From Deltaproteobacteria bacterium (GTDB lineage Bacteria; Myxococcota; SpSt-1050), in NCBI GenBank assembly GCA_026416535.1, contig JAOAFA010000004.1, positions 1 to 43,516 on the forward strand: DNA of 43,516 nt. Reading direction: 5' to 3'. The position numbers and the translations under genes are program-made. Within the stretch, counting starts at the first letter, position 1. Each line of letters begins with the position of its first letter. The notes beneath the pieces are model-generated. The model searched no databases. It worked only from the letters and a program-made list of their open reading frames with translations, and was not told the origin of the DNA. Below, piece by piece: positions 8,952-18,481 of the stretch.

Positions 8952-10271
8952 TTGGTTTTTGATGGCAACGAAGAGATTATTAAAGTTTTATCAGAGCTAA
9001 TTAAGATTGATACCTCTAATCCACCTGGCAATGAGAAAGAAGCGATTGAATATTGTGCAAGGTACTTAAAGTCTTATGGTGTTGAACCAATTGTTATTGA
9101 ATCAGCACCCAAACGAGCAAATCTTGTAGCACGTGTAAAGGGGACCGGTAGGACACCATTCTTACTCACTGGTCATATAGATACGGTGCCGGCTGATGAA
9201 GCGAATTGGAGATTTCCTCCCTTTTCTGGTGTTTTAGAAGATGGTGCGATATGGGGTAGGGGGGCACTTGATATGAAGCATTTTGTAGCTATGCTTTTGG
9301 TTGTTATAAGGGAGCTTATTGCTGAGAACTTTAAGACTAAGAGGGATATAATAATTGTAATAACTTGTGATGAGGAAGAGGGTTCACAGTGCGGGGCCAG
9401 ATTTCTCGTAGAGAAACACCCCGATCTTATTGATGCAGAATTTGGCCTTGGTGAGGTTGGGGGATTTTCAATGAGCGTCGCCGGCAAGAGGTTGTATCCT
9501 GTTATGACGTCGGAGAAGGGTTTTGCGTGGCTGAAAATTACAGCGGAGGGAGAATCGGGACATGGGTCTATGCCTGTTTTTCGAAATTCAATTGGTCGAT
9601 TAGGGTTAGCAGCATGGAGACTGTCAAATATATTGCTTCCCCTTCATATTACAAAAGATGCATCTAATTTTTTGAGGAATCTCGGTAGTATTATTGGCTA
9701 CAAAGGTAAACTTCTAAGACTTCTTGAATATAATCTGACTAATGAATTAGTAGTAGAGAAACTTGTAACTAATCAGAGTCAAAAAAAATATTTTAAGTCC
9801 CTATTGAGGAATACCGCTTCTCCAACATTATTTTTTGCTGGTGATAAAATTAATGTAATACCCAAGGTTGCGTATCTTAAGGTTGATCTTAGATATCTAC
9901 CAGGGATTTCACTTGAGGAGGCCGTAGATGAAGTGCGTGAAGTTGTTGGTGATGATGTCAATATTGAAGTTGAGTCTTATGGTGAACCTGTTCAATTTGA
10001 GTCGAATACCGAGTTGTTTAAATTGATTAAGGATGTTGTTGAAAGGGAAGATAGGTTCTCGATTGTGACCCCATATATGTCGCCTGGTTTTACCGATGCA
10101 AAATATTTTAGTAAAAAAAATATAACAGTGTATGGTTTTACGCCCCTAAGGTTTGAAGGCGATTTCTCTTACGTATCTCTTATTCATTCGGAAAACGAGA
10201 GGGTGCCAGTTAGTGCACTATTATGGGGTAAACATGTATTAAAGCAGATAATAAAAGAGTATTGCGGATAA
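8952..10271 (+). CDS. M20 family zinc metallohydrolase (ArgE/DapE-like)
   Basis: Two-metal amidohydrolase of 439 residues. Metal-site motifs in order: LTGHIDTVPADE near residue 75, WGRGALDMKH near 105, TCDEEEGSQCG near 140 with the catalytic Glu pair, and a late SLIHSENERVPV carrying the C-terminal His. A lid/dimerisation domain with GHGS sits in the middle. The family removes acyl groups or cleaves dipeptides (acetylornithine deacetylase, succinyl-DAP desuccinylase, carboxypeptidase G2); the substrate cannot be read from the sequence. The TTG start at 8952 is chosen for the strong GGTGGAGGTG just upstream. It ends three bases before the kinase gene, suggesting co-transcription. Confidence 0.87.
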   Translation: MVFDGNEEIIKVLSELIKIDTSNPPGNEKEAIEYCARYLKSYGVEPIVIESAPKRANLVARVKGTGRTPFLLTGHIDTVPADEANWRFPPFSGVLEDGAIWGRGALDMKHFVAMLLVVIRELIAENFKTKRDIIIVITCDEEEGSQCGARFLVEKHPDLIDAEFGLGEVGGFSMSVAGKRLYPVMTSEKGFAWLKITAEGESGHGSMPVFRNSIGRLGLAAWRLSNILLPLHITKDASNFLRNLGSIIGYKGKLLRLLEYNLTNELVVEKLVTNQSQKKYFKSLLRNTASPTLFFAGDKINVIPKVAYLKVDLRYLPGISLEEAVDEVREVVGDDVNIEVESYGEPVQFESNTELFKLIKDVVEREDRFSIVTPYMSPGFTDAKYFSKKNITVYGFTPLRFEGDFSYVSLIHSENERVPVSALLWGKHVLKQIIKEYCG

Positions 10272-10274
10272 ACT

Positions 10275-12212
10275 ATGAAACCTACAATCTTTGGGAATTA
10301 CGCTCTTATTAAGAAGATAGGAAAAGGGGGTATGGCAGAGATATTTTTGGCTACACCAATTAAGTCCCCTCAATTTCTTGTAGTTATTAAAAAGATTAAT
10401 CCCGAACTTGTGGAGGATAAACATTATATTACAATGTTTCTGGATGAGGCGAAGTTGATGTCTTGTCTGATCCATCCAAACATAATTCAGATTCTTGATG
10501 TGGGAGAGGTAAAAGGAGAATACTATATTTGTATGGAGTATGTGCATGGAAAGGACCTTCTTACAATAATTGAATATTGTGTAGGGGCAGGTATAAGGAT
10601 ACCAGAGGATATAGGGCTTCACATAATGTTGGAGCTTTTAGAGGGACTTGATTATATTCACAATGTAAAGGGGCCTGATAATCAAGAGCTTAAAGTGATT
10701 CATAGAGATCTTTCACCATCCAATATTCTCATCTCACTTGATGGAGAGGTAAAGATAGGAGACTTTGGGATAGCTAAGACGGCGTTGCAAAAGAATGTGA
10801 CAAGGGCGGGTTATATCAAGGGCAAGATTGGATATATGTCGCCTGAACAAGTGGAGGGGAAGAAGCTTGACCATAGGACAGATGTCTATGTTGCAGGGTT
10901 GGTGCTTTACGAGATTTTTGCACAGAGCATGTATTTTAATATTGATAATGAATTTGAGGCCCTAAAGGCTATGCGAGAGGCAAAGCCGAAAGATAAAAGT
11001 GAGCTTTCAAAGTATATGTCGCCTGGATTAATTGATATTTTATACAAGGCATTGAAGAAAGATCCAGATGAGAGATTTCAAACTGCCTTGGATTTCTCAT
11101 CCGCGATAATGCAATACATGATTGAAAACAGGCTTTCGACTAACGTAAGTATACTTTCCTCTTTTATGCGTTCTCTTTTTCCAACAGATGAGACCCTTCT
11201 TGAACAAGTGCATAATGTCTCTAAAAAGTCATCTGTGATTGTCAAGCCTCTTAGTTATAAGAAAAAGGAATCTAAGGGTAGCCCAAAAACATTAAAGTTT
11301 TTTTTAAAAGATAAACATGGCAAAGTAGTTGGTCCATTCCTAGTTGATGTCCTTATTAACATAATAAAGATCTACAATCTTCCATCGAATACACTGGCAT
11401 CCACTGATAATAAATCTTTTAAACCACTGGATCAATATCCAGAATTTATTGAAGCCTTTCAATGTAGTCCAGAGGATAGAACAGGATTATTTTCTTTAAA
11501 TCCGCAATATCAAGGATTGTTGAGTGAAATCTCAGTTACAAAATTGTTTTATAGATTTGCATCTGCTAAGGTTACAGGGAAGCTGGTATTCAGAAATGGC
11601 GATATTGAGAAGATTGTATATTTAAGGGATGGATTCCCTGAGCATATAGAGACAAACAAAAAAGATGAACTATTTGGAGAGATTCTTGTAAGTAGAAAGA
11701 TTATAACGCGAACAAGTTTAAGTTTATCGTTAAAAGAGCAGGAGAAGAAGAAGCAGAAGATAGGTAATATTCTTATTGAAAAGGGTTATATTAAGCCTGC
11801 TGATTTAATAAAATTACTCACTGAGCAGATGCGCATAAGGTATTTTGAACTTTTTAATTGGCGAGATGGTCAATATCAATTTTATGCATGTTCCATTAAT
11901 AAAAATGTAGCTAATCCAATGGGCATGGGTGCGTTTGCTTTAATATCTGAGGCTGTAAGAAATAGGATGAATTATTCTATTATTGAAGAGACTTTGTCAC
12001 CTCTTTTAACGAAGAAGATTAGATTTGCAAAGGAAAGGGTCGTTAATCCGGAAAATTTTAGGTTAACACAAGAAGAATTAAAGATAACTTATGAACTTAA
12101 TAACATGAGTGTGAATTCAATTTATAGAAGATTTAGGATGACTTCCAATGAGGTTATTGATAGACTTGTGTATCTGCTTTATCAGACGGAGATTATAACA
12201 TTTGAGGAGTAG
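10275..12212 (+). CDS. Ser/Thr protein kinase with GYF-like and DUF4388-like regions
   Basis: Cytoplasmic eukaryotic-like kinase of 645 residues with no transmembrane segment visible. The catalytic domain (about 1-280) is complete: glycine loop GKGGMAE, VVIKKI lysine, HRDLSPSN near residue 142, DFGIA near 163 and GYMSPEQVEG. HRD(V/L)SPSN is typical of myxobacterial kinases. Around residues 335-395 lies a GYF_2-like module (FFLKDKHGKVVGPF ... PLDQYPEF). From about 410 a DUF4388/PATAN-like region follows (GLLSEISVTKLFYRF, VTGKLVFRNGDIEKIVYL, IGNILIEKGYI), with FELFNWRDGQYQF near 535. It is sandwiched between the M20 hydrolase and the DsbA-like gene with 3- and 6-base gaps, so the three are likely one operon. 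Confidence 0.9.
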   Translation: MKPTIFGNYALIKKIGKGGMAEIFLATPIKSPQFLVVIKKINPELVEDKHYITMFLDEAKLMSCLIHPNIIQILDVGEVKGEYYICMEYVHGKDLLTIIEYCVGAGIRIPEDIGLHIMLELLEGLDYIHNVKGPDNQELKVIHRDLSPSNILISLDGEVKIGDFGIAKTALQKNVTRAGYIKGKIGYMSPEQVEGKKLDHRTDVYVAGLVLYEIFAQSMYFNIDNEFEALKAMREAKPKDKSELSKYMSPGLIDILYKALKKDPDERFQTALDFSSAIMQYMIENRLSTNVSILSSFMRSLFPTDETLLEQVHNVSKKSSVIVKPLSYKKKESKGSPKTLKFFLKDKHGKVVGPFLVDVLINIIKIYNLPSNTLASTDNKSFKPLDQYPEFIEAFQCSPEDRTGLFSLNPQYQGLLSEISVTKLFYRFASAKVTGKLVFRNGDIEKIVYLRDGFPEHIETNKKDELFGEILVSRKIITRTSLSLSLKEQEKKKQKIGNILIEKGYIKPADLIKLLTEQMRIRYFELFNWRDGQYQFYACSINKNVANPMGMGAFALISEAVRNRMNYSIIEETLSPLLTKKIRFAKERVVNPENFRLTQEELKITYELNNMSVNSIYRRFRMTSNEVIDRLVYLLYQTEIITFEE

Positions 12213-12218
12213 CAAAAG

Positions 12219-13679
12219 ATGAAAAGAAGATGGGTCTTGTCGAGCGTAATATTGATGATAGCTATTGTTGTGTATATTAGTTTTTTTATATTTTCACCTT
12301 TTGAGAAAAAAGTTAAAGTTCAGAACTCGAATGGTAATAGAGATCCAAGCAATACTAATATTGTAGTAACTTTGGAGCCTCCAGATACAGTCTATAAAAT
12401 CATTCCCCATCCTTCTCGGCTTATTTATGGGCAAGATGACGCGATTGTCAAAGTAATCCTTTTTGCAGACTTTAGCAACAAAAAATCTTCCGAGGCTTTG
12501 AGAACATTAAAAGAGCTTGTTAATTCCAATAATAGCGTTGCAGTCTATCTGTATTCCTTTCCTATTTATCAGAATGAATTTTCTATTCCATTGTCTAATC
12601 TTTTTTTAATTTCTATTGATAAGGGGAAGAAAGGAGATTTCGTTAATTTTATTGAAAATACAGTGATAAAAGATGAATCAAGTATTATAGATTTCGTTGA
12701 GAGGCATAAGATTGATGTTCAAAAGGTTTTTGAACAGTACTTAGAAAATGAATTAAGTAAGTTGCCGGCATTAGATGATATGAATTTAGGTGTCAATTTT
12801 GGAGTCAAGATACCTCCTACATTCTTTGTTAATGGAGTCAGGGTAGATGGGTTGAAGACAAAGGATGAATTACAGACTATTATTGAAAATGAATTGGCTA
12901 AGGCAGAAAAGATATTAGATGCAGGTGTGAATCGGTCTGAAGTCTACCATTTAATAGTTAAAAACGGGAAGGAGACAGCTTATAAAGTTAAGGTCGTGGA
13001 TAGAGTAGAACATAAGGAGAAGACTGTTATTGATGACAACATTTACGAAGAGGATTTAAGATTTGTTCCTATTAGAGGTCCCAGGTATGCTTATGTCACC
13101 ATTGTTGTCTTTGTTGATTATGAGTGCCCTTATACAAAAAGGTTTTTTCGCATTTTAAACTCTTTATATAAAAACTATGAAAAGGATGTTAGAATCTTTG
13201 TAAAACACTATCCTTTGAGTACACATAAGCGTTCTTATGAGGTTGCAAAGATTCTTGCTGCTGCACTTGTACAAAGGAAGTTTTGGGTGCTATTTGAAAA
13301 GATAATGGAGACTCCAGAGTTTACTGATGAAGAGAAAATCTATGATATAGCGATGAATAATGGTATTGATTTAGAACAACTAAAGAGTATGAGAGATTCC
13401 GATAGAGTCAAAAAGTATGTAGAAGATGATTTAATAAAAGGTAGGGAGCTTGGAATAAAAGTCTTGCCAACAACTTACATAAATGGAGTTAGGTATGAGG
13501 GTGTATTGTCCTCTTCTTTCCTTGAAAAGATAATAAAGGACGAAAAGAGATTGGCAGAGAGATTAATCGGAGAGGGGATCAAAATGGAAGAATTGTATGA
13601 TAATATTGTAAGGAGGAATAAAGTAAAGAATTTCTTTACCAAAGGCATACAGAAACCGTATATTGAAAAAATAAAATGA
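12219..13679 (+). CDS. Membrane-anchored tandem DsbA-like protein with degraded active sites
   Basis: Protein of 486 residues with one N-terminal transmembrane segment (about residues 5-27) and a periplasmic body. Two thioredoxin-fold, DsbA-like domains can be recognised. The first (about 68-230) has VKVILFADFSNKKSSEA where CxxC should be, so both cysteines are missing, but keeps a cis-Pro loop (IPPTFFVNGVRVDG). The second (about 285-450) has VVFVDYECPYTKRF, a CxxT with a single Cys near residue 303, and the loop VLPTTYINGVRYEG. Classical disulfide exchange therefore looks impossible in domain 1 and unusual in domain 2. It starts six bases after the kinase stop. It may be a structural or binding protein, or act with one thiol. 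Confidence 0.8.
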   Translation: MKRRWVLSSVILMIAIVVYISFFIFSPFEKKVKVQNSNGNRDPSNTNIVVTLEPPDTVYKIIPHPSRLIYGQDDAIVKVILFADFSNKKSSEALRTLKELVNSNNSVAVYLYSFPIYQNEFSIPLSNLFLISIDKGKKGDFVNFIENTVIKDESSIIDFVERHKIDVQKVFEQYLENELSKLPALDDMNLGVNFGVKIPPTFFVNGVRVDGLKTKDELQTIIENELAKAEKILDAGVNRSEVYHLIVKNGKETAYKVKVVDRVEHKEKTVIDDNIYEEDLRFVPIRGPRYAYVTIVVFVDYECPYTKRFFRILNSLYKNYEKDVRIFVKHYPLSTHKRSYEVAKILAAALVQRKFWVLFEKIMETPEFTDEEKIYDIAMNNGIDLEQLKSMRDSDRVKKYVEDDLIKGRELGIKVLPTTYINGVRYEGVLSSSFLEKIIKDEKRLAERLIGEGIKMEELYDNIVRRNKVKNFFTKGIQKPYIEKIK

Positions 13680-13722
13680 GAATTTCATAGACAAATATTA
13701 TATTTGATTATAAATTTGGAAT

Positions 13723-14361
13723 ATGATTAAGCATATGAATATAGCAATTGAAGGGCCAATAGGAGTTGGCAAGACAGAACTAGCGAGGATGTTAAGTAAT
13801 ACATTTGATGCTCGACTAATTCTTGAGCCTCAAGAAGATAATCCATTTTTGGAAAAGTTTTACAAACAGCCGCAAAGATATGCATTTCAAACACAGATCC
13901 ATTTTTTGTTTGAGAGATACAGGTTGATAGAACAATTTAAGCAACAAGACCTTTTTCATAAAGTTACTATATCAGATTTTATCTATGAGAAGGATCGGAT
14001 ATTTGCATATATCAACCTAACTGATCCAGAACTCATTCTTTATGAAAAGATCTGGAATATCGTTATTGGAGAGCCAATAAAATTTGATTTGGTTATATAT
14101 CTTGAAGCAAGGATAGACGTATTAATCAATCGTATAAGGAAGAGGAATAGACCCTACGAACGGGATATTTCGATTGGTTATCTTGATAAATTAATAAAGG
14201 CATATAACGAATTTTTCTATAGATGGAATAATTCTCCGCTCCTTGTTGTCCATACTTCAGAGATTGATTTTGTTAAAAATCCTGAGGACTATGAAAGATT
14301 AGTTGAAAATATTAGACAGATGAAGGGTGGTAGGCAAGATTTTATTCCTTCCATGAGGTAG
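13723..14361 (+). CDS. Deoxynucleoside kinase (dGK/dAK family)
   Basis: Salvage kinase of 212 residues that phosphorylates deoxynucleosides with ATP. It shows the P-loop IEGPIGVGKTE at residues 8-18, the substrate-site LEPQEDNPFLEKFY, RYAFQTQIHFLFERY, the ISDFIYEKDRIFA segment (equivalent of the DRS motif) and a lid RIRKRNRPYER. Which base it prefers cannot be told. ATG 13723 and ATG 13735 are both possible; the second starts directly at the first beta strand, but neither has a strong ribosome binding site. It lies 7 bases before panC, a pairing I know from other bacteria. Confidence 0.88.
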   Translation: MIKHMNIAIEGPIGVGKTELARMLSNTFDARLILEPQEDNPFLEKFYKQPQRYAFQTQIHFLFERYRLIEQFKQQDLFHKVTISDFIYEKDRIFAYINLTDPELILYEKIWNIVIGEPIKFDLVIYLEARIDVLINRIRKRNRPYERDISIGYLDKLIKAYNEFFYRWNNSPLLVVHTSEIDFVKNPEDYERLVENIRQMKGGRQDFIPSMR

Positions 14362-14368
14362 TATATTT

Positions 14369-15226
14369 ATGAGAGTTATCAGAAGTGTAGGCTCTATGCA
14401 GAGTATATCAAGAGATCTAAAGAAAAAGGGAAAAACTATTGCCTTTGTTCCTACAATGGGCTATTTGCATGAAGGACATCTAAGGCTTGTAGATGTTGCT
14501 AAAAATTGTGGTGATGTTGTTGTTGTAAGCATCTTTGTAAATCCTATACAGTTTGGTCCAACCGAGGATTTCAAAAAATATCCGAGAGACATAAAGGGGG
14601 ATTTAACAAAGCTTAGAAAAAGAGGTACTGATATAGTCTTTTTACCTGTTTCCAGAGATGTTTATCCTGATGGATTTCAAACTTTTGTAGATGTTGTAGA
14701 GATATCTAAGCCATTATGTGGTAAATATAGGGAGGGTCACTTCAGAGGTGTGGCCACGATTGTTGCTAAGTTGTTTAATATAGTAATGCCGGATATTGCG
14801 GTATTTGGCAAGAAGGATTACCAACAATATATACTTGTTAAACGAATGGTTTGTGACCTAAATTTTCCTATCAAAATAATTGGGGTTGAGACAGTGCGAG
14901 AAGAGGATGGGTTGGCAATGTCATCAAGAAATTCATATCTCTCTGCTAAGGAAAGAAAACTTTCTTCCCATTTTGCAGAAAGCCTTTATTTGGCATCAAG
15001 GTTGTATAAAAAAGGAAGATTTTCAAATCCAAATCAGATAATCAGATTTGTGAGAGATTATTTGAGAGATTTTTCTGGAATTAAGGTTCAGTATGTAGAT
15101 ATCAGGAGTGCTGATAATCTTAATCCAGTGGGTGATTTCTCGAAAGACATGGTTTTAGCAGCGGCCGTATTTATTGGCAAGACGCGGCTGATAGATAATA
15201 GGATTTTAAGGGCAAGATGTCAATAA
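14369..15226 (+). CDS. panC: Pantothenate synthetase
   Basis: Condenses pantoate and beta-alanine with ATP in vitamin B5 synthesis. The 285-residue protein has the nucleotidyltransferase signature PTMGYLHEGHLRLV (HxGH type), FVNPIQFGPTEDF, GKYREGHFRGVATIVAKLFN, FGKKDYQQ and the KMSKS-like AMSSRNSYLS. Its last ten bases overlap smpB. Together with coaX at 35149 it shows the cell makes CoA from its own pantothenate, although panB, panD and later coa genes are not here. Confidence 0.95.
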   Translation: MRVIRSVGSMQSISRDLKKKGKTIAFVPTMGYLHEGHLRLVDVAKNCGDVVVVSIFVNPIQFGPTEDFKKYPRDIKGDLTKLRKRGTDIVFLPVSRDVYPDGFQTFVDVVEISKPLCGKYREGHFRGVATIVAKLFNIVMPDIAVFGKKDYQQYILVKRMVCDLNFPIKIIGVETVREEDGLAMSSRNSYLSAKERKLSSHFAESLYLASRLYKKGRFSNPNQIIRFVRDYLRDFSGIKVQYVDIRSADNLNPVGDFSKDMVLAAAVFIGKTRLIDNRILRARCQ

Positions 15227-15669
15227 AGGTAGTGTGTAAGAACCCTAATGTTTTTAAGGATTATGATATTGTTGAAAGGTATGAGGCAGGTATTGTGTTG
15301 TTGGGTTCCGAGGTCAAATCTCTGAGAAATGGTGCTGTTTCTATTAAAGAGGCGTATGTAAAAGTAGAGGATGGAGAGGCATTTTTGATTAATTCTCATA
15401 TAGCTGACTATAAGGCTGCCTCATTTTTGAACCACAAACCAAATAGGAAGAGAAAACTCTTATTGAAGAAACGTGAGATCGAGAAGATTGCAGGTAGGAT
15501 TACCCAGAAAGGGTTTACAGTTGTTCCAATACAAATATATTTCAAAGAAGGTATTGCAAAGATTGAAATTGGAGTTGGCAGGGGTAAACATAAAGAGGAT
15601 AAGAGGGAGCAAATAAGATTGAGGGAGGAAAAGAGGAGATTAGAAAAGACACTCAAGCCGCGGATATAA
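15217..15669 (+). CDS. smpB: SsrA-binding protein SmpB
   Basis: Partner of tmRNA in trans-translation, rescuing stalled ribosomes. The 150 residues are complete: N-terminal NPNVFKDYDIVERYEAGIVL, the GSEVKSLR signature, RKRKLLLKKREI, and a basic C-terminal tail (KHKEDKREQIRLREEKRRLE) that inserts in the ribosomal A site and mRNA channel. It overlaps panC by ten bases, with AAGGG before the ATG. The tmRNA gene itself is not in this window. Confidence 0.95.
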   Translation: MSIKVVCKNPNVFKDYDIVERYEAGIVLLGSEVKSLRNGAVSIKEAYVKVEDGEAFLINSHIADYKAASFLNHKPNRKRKLLLKKREIEKIAGRITQKGFTVVPIQIYFKEGIAKIEIGVGRGKHKEDKREQIRLREEKRRLEKTLKPRI

Positions 15670-15806
15670 TTTTAATTTTTTATATATAGATTGATAGAGG
15701 TGAAGGGGGAGTTTACTATAAAAGTTTCCATAACAAATTGAACTACTACGTATTAATATGTAGCATAAATTGGGCTTGGGTTTGATGATGTGCTTGTTTA
15801 AAATGT

Positions 15807-16940
15807 TTATTGATTTTTTCCAGATTTAAAAAGTTTTTTAAGATGATTCTCAAAAACTGTTAGTGCCTCTATCATGTTCTTTCTACCAAAACCAATTCGA
15901 AAGTGCCTATTATCGTAGTCATAATAATTTCCGGGTAGAAGTAGAACACCAGTGTTATTTACTAGTTCTATGCAAAACTTTTCTACATCTTCTCCTGTCT
16001 TAAGTTCTGGAAAGGCTATTGTCCCTCCCTTGGGCTTTAGATAATTGAAAAATTCCTTGTGCCTTTTGAAGAATTCATCTAGAATTTTCAGGTTTTCTTT
16101 TACTATGGCCAAATTTCTCTTCAATAAGAAATCTCTATTCTTAAGTGCAAATATTGCTAAAAGTTCACTTATGCCACTATTGCATATTGTAGTAAAATCT
16201 TTGTAGTAGTTTATCTCATTTATTAGGTTTTTATTTTTTGATGCTATCCATCCAATTCTAAGGCCAGCTAGTCCATAGGCCTTTGATAGACCACCAATGG
16301 AGACACCATTCTCGTAGAGGTCACATATGTATGGTAGCCTGTCATTAGGGTCATATTCAAGGCCGTTGTATACTTCGTCATTTAGAACCATTATATTTTT
16401 TTCACGGGCTATATTTATAATTTCAGTGAAGGTTTTTTTGTCGACAATAAATCCAGTTGGATTGTGAGGCATGTTTAAAACTATAACACTTGTGTTATCT
16501 CTAATATTTTCTATCAGGTACTCTAAGTTCAATCGCCATTCTCTGTCTTTTTCTAACTCCCAAAATGACACATTCACCCCTTTGTACTTAGCTATTTCAC
16601 CTAATGACTGATAAAAAGGATATTGAATTATTATGTGTTCGCCCTTTTTTAATGCGACATTCATGAATAAATAAATTGATTCTTCAGCTCCATTTGTCAC
16701 AACAATGTTATCTGGCTTTATAGAATCATACATATCAGCTATCAGCTCTCTTAATTCGTATTGCCCATCAGTATTAATGTAGCCAAGGCGAAATTTCATA
16801 ACACGATCTAAATATGATGGATCTAGATTGATAAGTTCTTCAAATGTCAATGATTCACAGTCAGAAGTACAAAGTAAGTAAGGGGCCTTAAATTCATATT
16901 TGGCAAAAAATCTTTCAAGTTTAAATGGAGATAAATTCAT
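15807..16940 (-). CDS. PLP-dependent class I/II aminotransferase
   Basis: Fold-type I aminotransferase of about 377 residues. Visible motifs: VVTNGAEESIYLFMNVALK, NMPHNPTGF (cofactor-binding Asn), VLNDEVYNGLEY (Asp and Tyr) and the Schiff-base lysine in GGLSKAYGLAGLRIGW. The start FKLERFFAKYEFKAPYLL resembles a subgroup often labelled capreomycidine synthase-like or methionine/aspartate aminotransferase-like; the substrate is unknown. I chose ATG 16940 with AGGA eight bases upstream because it matches the usual N-terminus; ATG 16967 and 16961 are alternatives with AAAGG. It converges with smpB and stands alone on this strand. Confidence 0.85.
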   Translation of the reverse strand: MNLSPFKLERFFAKYEFKAPYLLCTSDCESLTFEELINLDPSYLDRVMKFRLGYINTDGQYELRELIADMYDSIKPDNIVVTNGAEESIYLFMNVALKKGEHIIIQYPFYQSLGEIAKYKGVNVSFWELEKDREWRLNLEYLIENIRDNTSVIVLNMPHNPTGFIVDKKTFTEIINIAREKNIMVLNDEVYNGLEYDPNDRLPYICDLYENGVSIGGLSKAYGLAGLRIGWIASKNKNLINEINYYKDFTTICNSGISELLAIFALKNRDFLLKRNLAIVKENLKILDEFFKRHKEFFNYLKPKGGTIAFPELKTGEDVEKFCIELVNNTGVLLLPGNYYDYDNRHFRIGFGRKNMIEALTVFENHLKKLFKSGKNQ

Positions 16941-16967
16941 AATACAAATCCTGTATTTCATAATCAT

Positions 16968-17383
16968 CTATCCTTTATGTTTGTCAAGATATTAAGATAA
17001 AAAATTTATCTTATTTGTGTTATATGGGCTGTAATTGTTTTAATATAAATACACTTAGTTTCTCAAAGGAGTGAGTACTTGCATCTCTGTGGACGACTTG
17101 TAAGGTACAAATCCCAAAATCCCATTTTGTTAAAATATTCTCACAAACCTCTTGCCTGTATGGTCATGTTAGATATGGCATAGAGTGAATTTTTATAAAC
17201 CTGAGGGCTTAGATTCTATGTTTAGGAGGAAGACCTACTTTATGAAAAAACTACTGAGATGAAGGGCTAAGTAAGAACAAGAGTTTTGATTTGTATCTAT
17301 TTGGAGGAGCTGCGGTGTATACTCTGAAAAAGATACTTGAAAAAGCACAATATTTTTCGTATTAGTATTTCTGGGAGTTATTT
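16968..17383. other. 416-base divergent gap between aminotransferase and ychF
   Basis: Contains the inverted repeat at 16993-17013, a smaller hairpin CAAAATcccATTTTG at 17115-17129 and an AGGAGG at about 17224 that precedes no gene (its nearest ATG opens only six codons). A 34-codon open stretch before ychF reads FDLYLFGGAAVYTLKKILEK but lacks a start signal and may be the relic of a gene. No RNA gene was recognised. Confidence 0.4.
16993..17013. repeat. Perfect 9-bp inverted repeat upstream of the aminotransferase
   Basis: TAAGATAAA and its exact complement are separated by three A. It lies just upstream of a TTGACA (minus strand, 16987-16982) that could be the -35 box of the aminotransferase, although no good -10 box is spaced correctly. 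It could be an operator or simply an AT-rich hairpin. Confidence 0.35.
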
Positions 17384-18472
17384 ATGGGCTTTAAGTGTGG
17401 TATTGTAGGTCTTCCAAATGTGGGGAAATCTACACTTTTTAATGCACTTACAAAAAGTAATGTACCAGCTGAAAACTATCCATTTTGCACTGTTGAACCT
17501 AATATTGGTGTCGTGAGTGTACCTGATGAAAGGTTGAAAAATATAGTTAAGTTAGTAAAACCAGAGAAGGTAACCTACAATACGCTGGAGTTTGTTGATA
17601 TAGCTGGTCTTGTAAAAGGTGCCTCAAATGGGGAGGGTCTCGGTAATAAATTTCTTTCACATATTAGGGAAGTAGATGCTATATGTCATTTGGTGAGAGG
17701 TTTTGAAGATGAGAAAATTGTAAATGTAAACCCTGATCTTAATCCAGTAAGGGATGCTGAGATAGTAAATACAGAATTGATTCTTTCTGATTTAGAGATA
17801 GTATCTCGCAGATTAGAAAAACTAAGAGGTGCTGTAAAGAGCGGCAGCAAGGATGCGAGTTATGAATATGGGATGCTTATCGAAATTGAAAGGTGTCTAA
17901 ATGAGGGAGTTTTTATTGCTAACTCTAAGCTTAAGAGCGAGGTTAAGCAGTATGCGAGGCAGATATCTCTTCTGACAATAAAACCTCTCTTTTATGTCCT
18001 TAATATATCAGACAGGGGGCAGAATACCTCGATGATTTCTTCATTTGAAAATTTTGTTAGTAAAAGTAACGCGAGATTGGTCAAAATAGCTTGTAAGTTT
18101 GAAGCAGATCTGATTGAATTCGAAGAGAAGGAGAGAGAGCAGATGCTAAAAGAGGCTGGGTTTGCCGAGGGTGCACTTTATAAGATAATAAAAACAGGTT
18201 ATGAGGTCTTGAACTTGCTTACCTTTTATACAATAGTAGGCTCTGAGACAAGGGCTTGGTCAATAAAGGCAGGAGGCAAGATAATAGATGCGGCTGCAAA
18301 GATACATACTGATATGGCTAAAGGCTTTGTTAAAGGTGAGGTGATTCATTATTATGATTTTATGGATTGTAAGGGAGAAGAGGGAGCGGCGAAAAAAGGA
18401 AGGGTGCTGATAGTTGGTAGAGATTATGTTATACAAGATGGTGATATAATAAAAATAAGGTTTAATATGTAG
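17384..18472 (+). CDS. ychF: Redox-regulated ATPase/GTPase YchF
   Basis: OBG-family P-loop protein of 362 residues, universal in bacteria, binds the ribosome and in studied species prefers ATP. Visible: G1 [14 protein letters not shown] at residues 8-21, [14 protein letters not shown] (switch I), [12 protein letters not shown] (G3), NISD in place of the canonical NKxD (as expected for this subfamily), and the C-terminal TGS-type domain ending [15 protein letters not shown] 17384 has GGGAG upstream. Its stop is followed at once by rph, so ychF, rph and the PilZ-DnaK gene probably form one transcript. Confidence 0.95.
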   Translation: MGFKCGIVGLPNVGKSTLFNALTKSNVPAENYPFCTVEPNIGVVSVPDERLKNIVKLVKPEKVTYNTLEFVDIAGLVKGASNGEGLGNKFLSHIREVDAICHLVRGFEDEKIVNVNPDLNPVRDAEIVNTELILSDLEIVSRRLEKLRGAVKSGSKDASYEYGMLIEIERCLNEGVFIANSKLKSEVKQYARQISLLTIKPLFYVLNISDRGQNTSMISSFENFVSKSNARLVKIACKFEADLIEFEEKEREQMLKEAGFAEGALYKIIKTGYEVLNLLTFYTIVGSETRAWSIKAGGKIIDAAAKIHTDMAKGFVKGEVIHYYDFMDCKGEEGAAKKGRVLIVGRDYVIQDGDIIKIRFNM

Positions 18473-18481
18473 GAGATGACA

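Noticed and set aside
15746-15763. Near-palindrome CTACGTATTAATATGTAG between smpB and the aminotransferase
   Set aside because: Imperfect, AT-only core and no T-run in either direction, so it is not a convincing bidirectional terminator.
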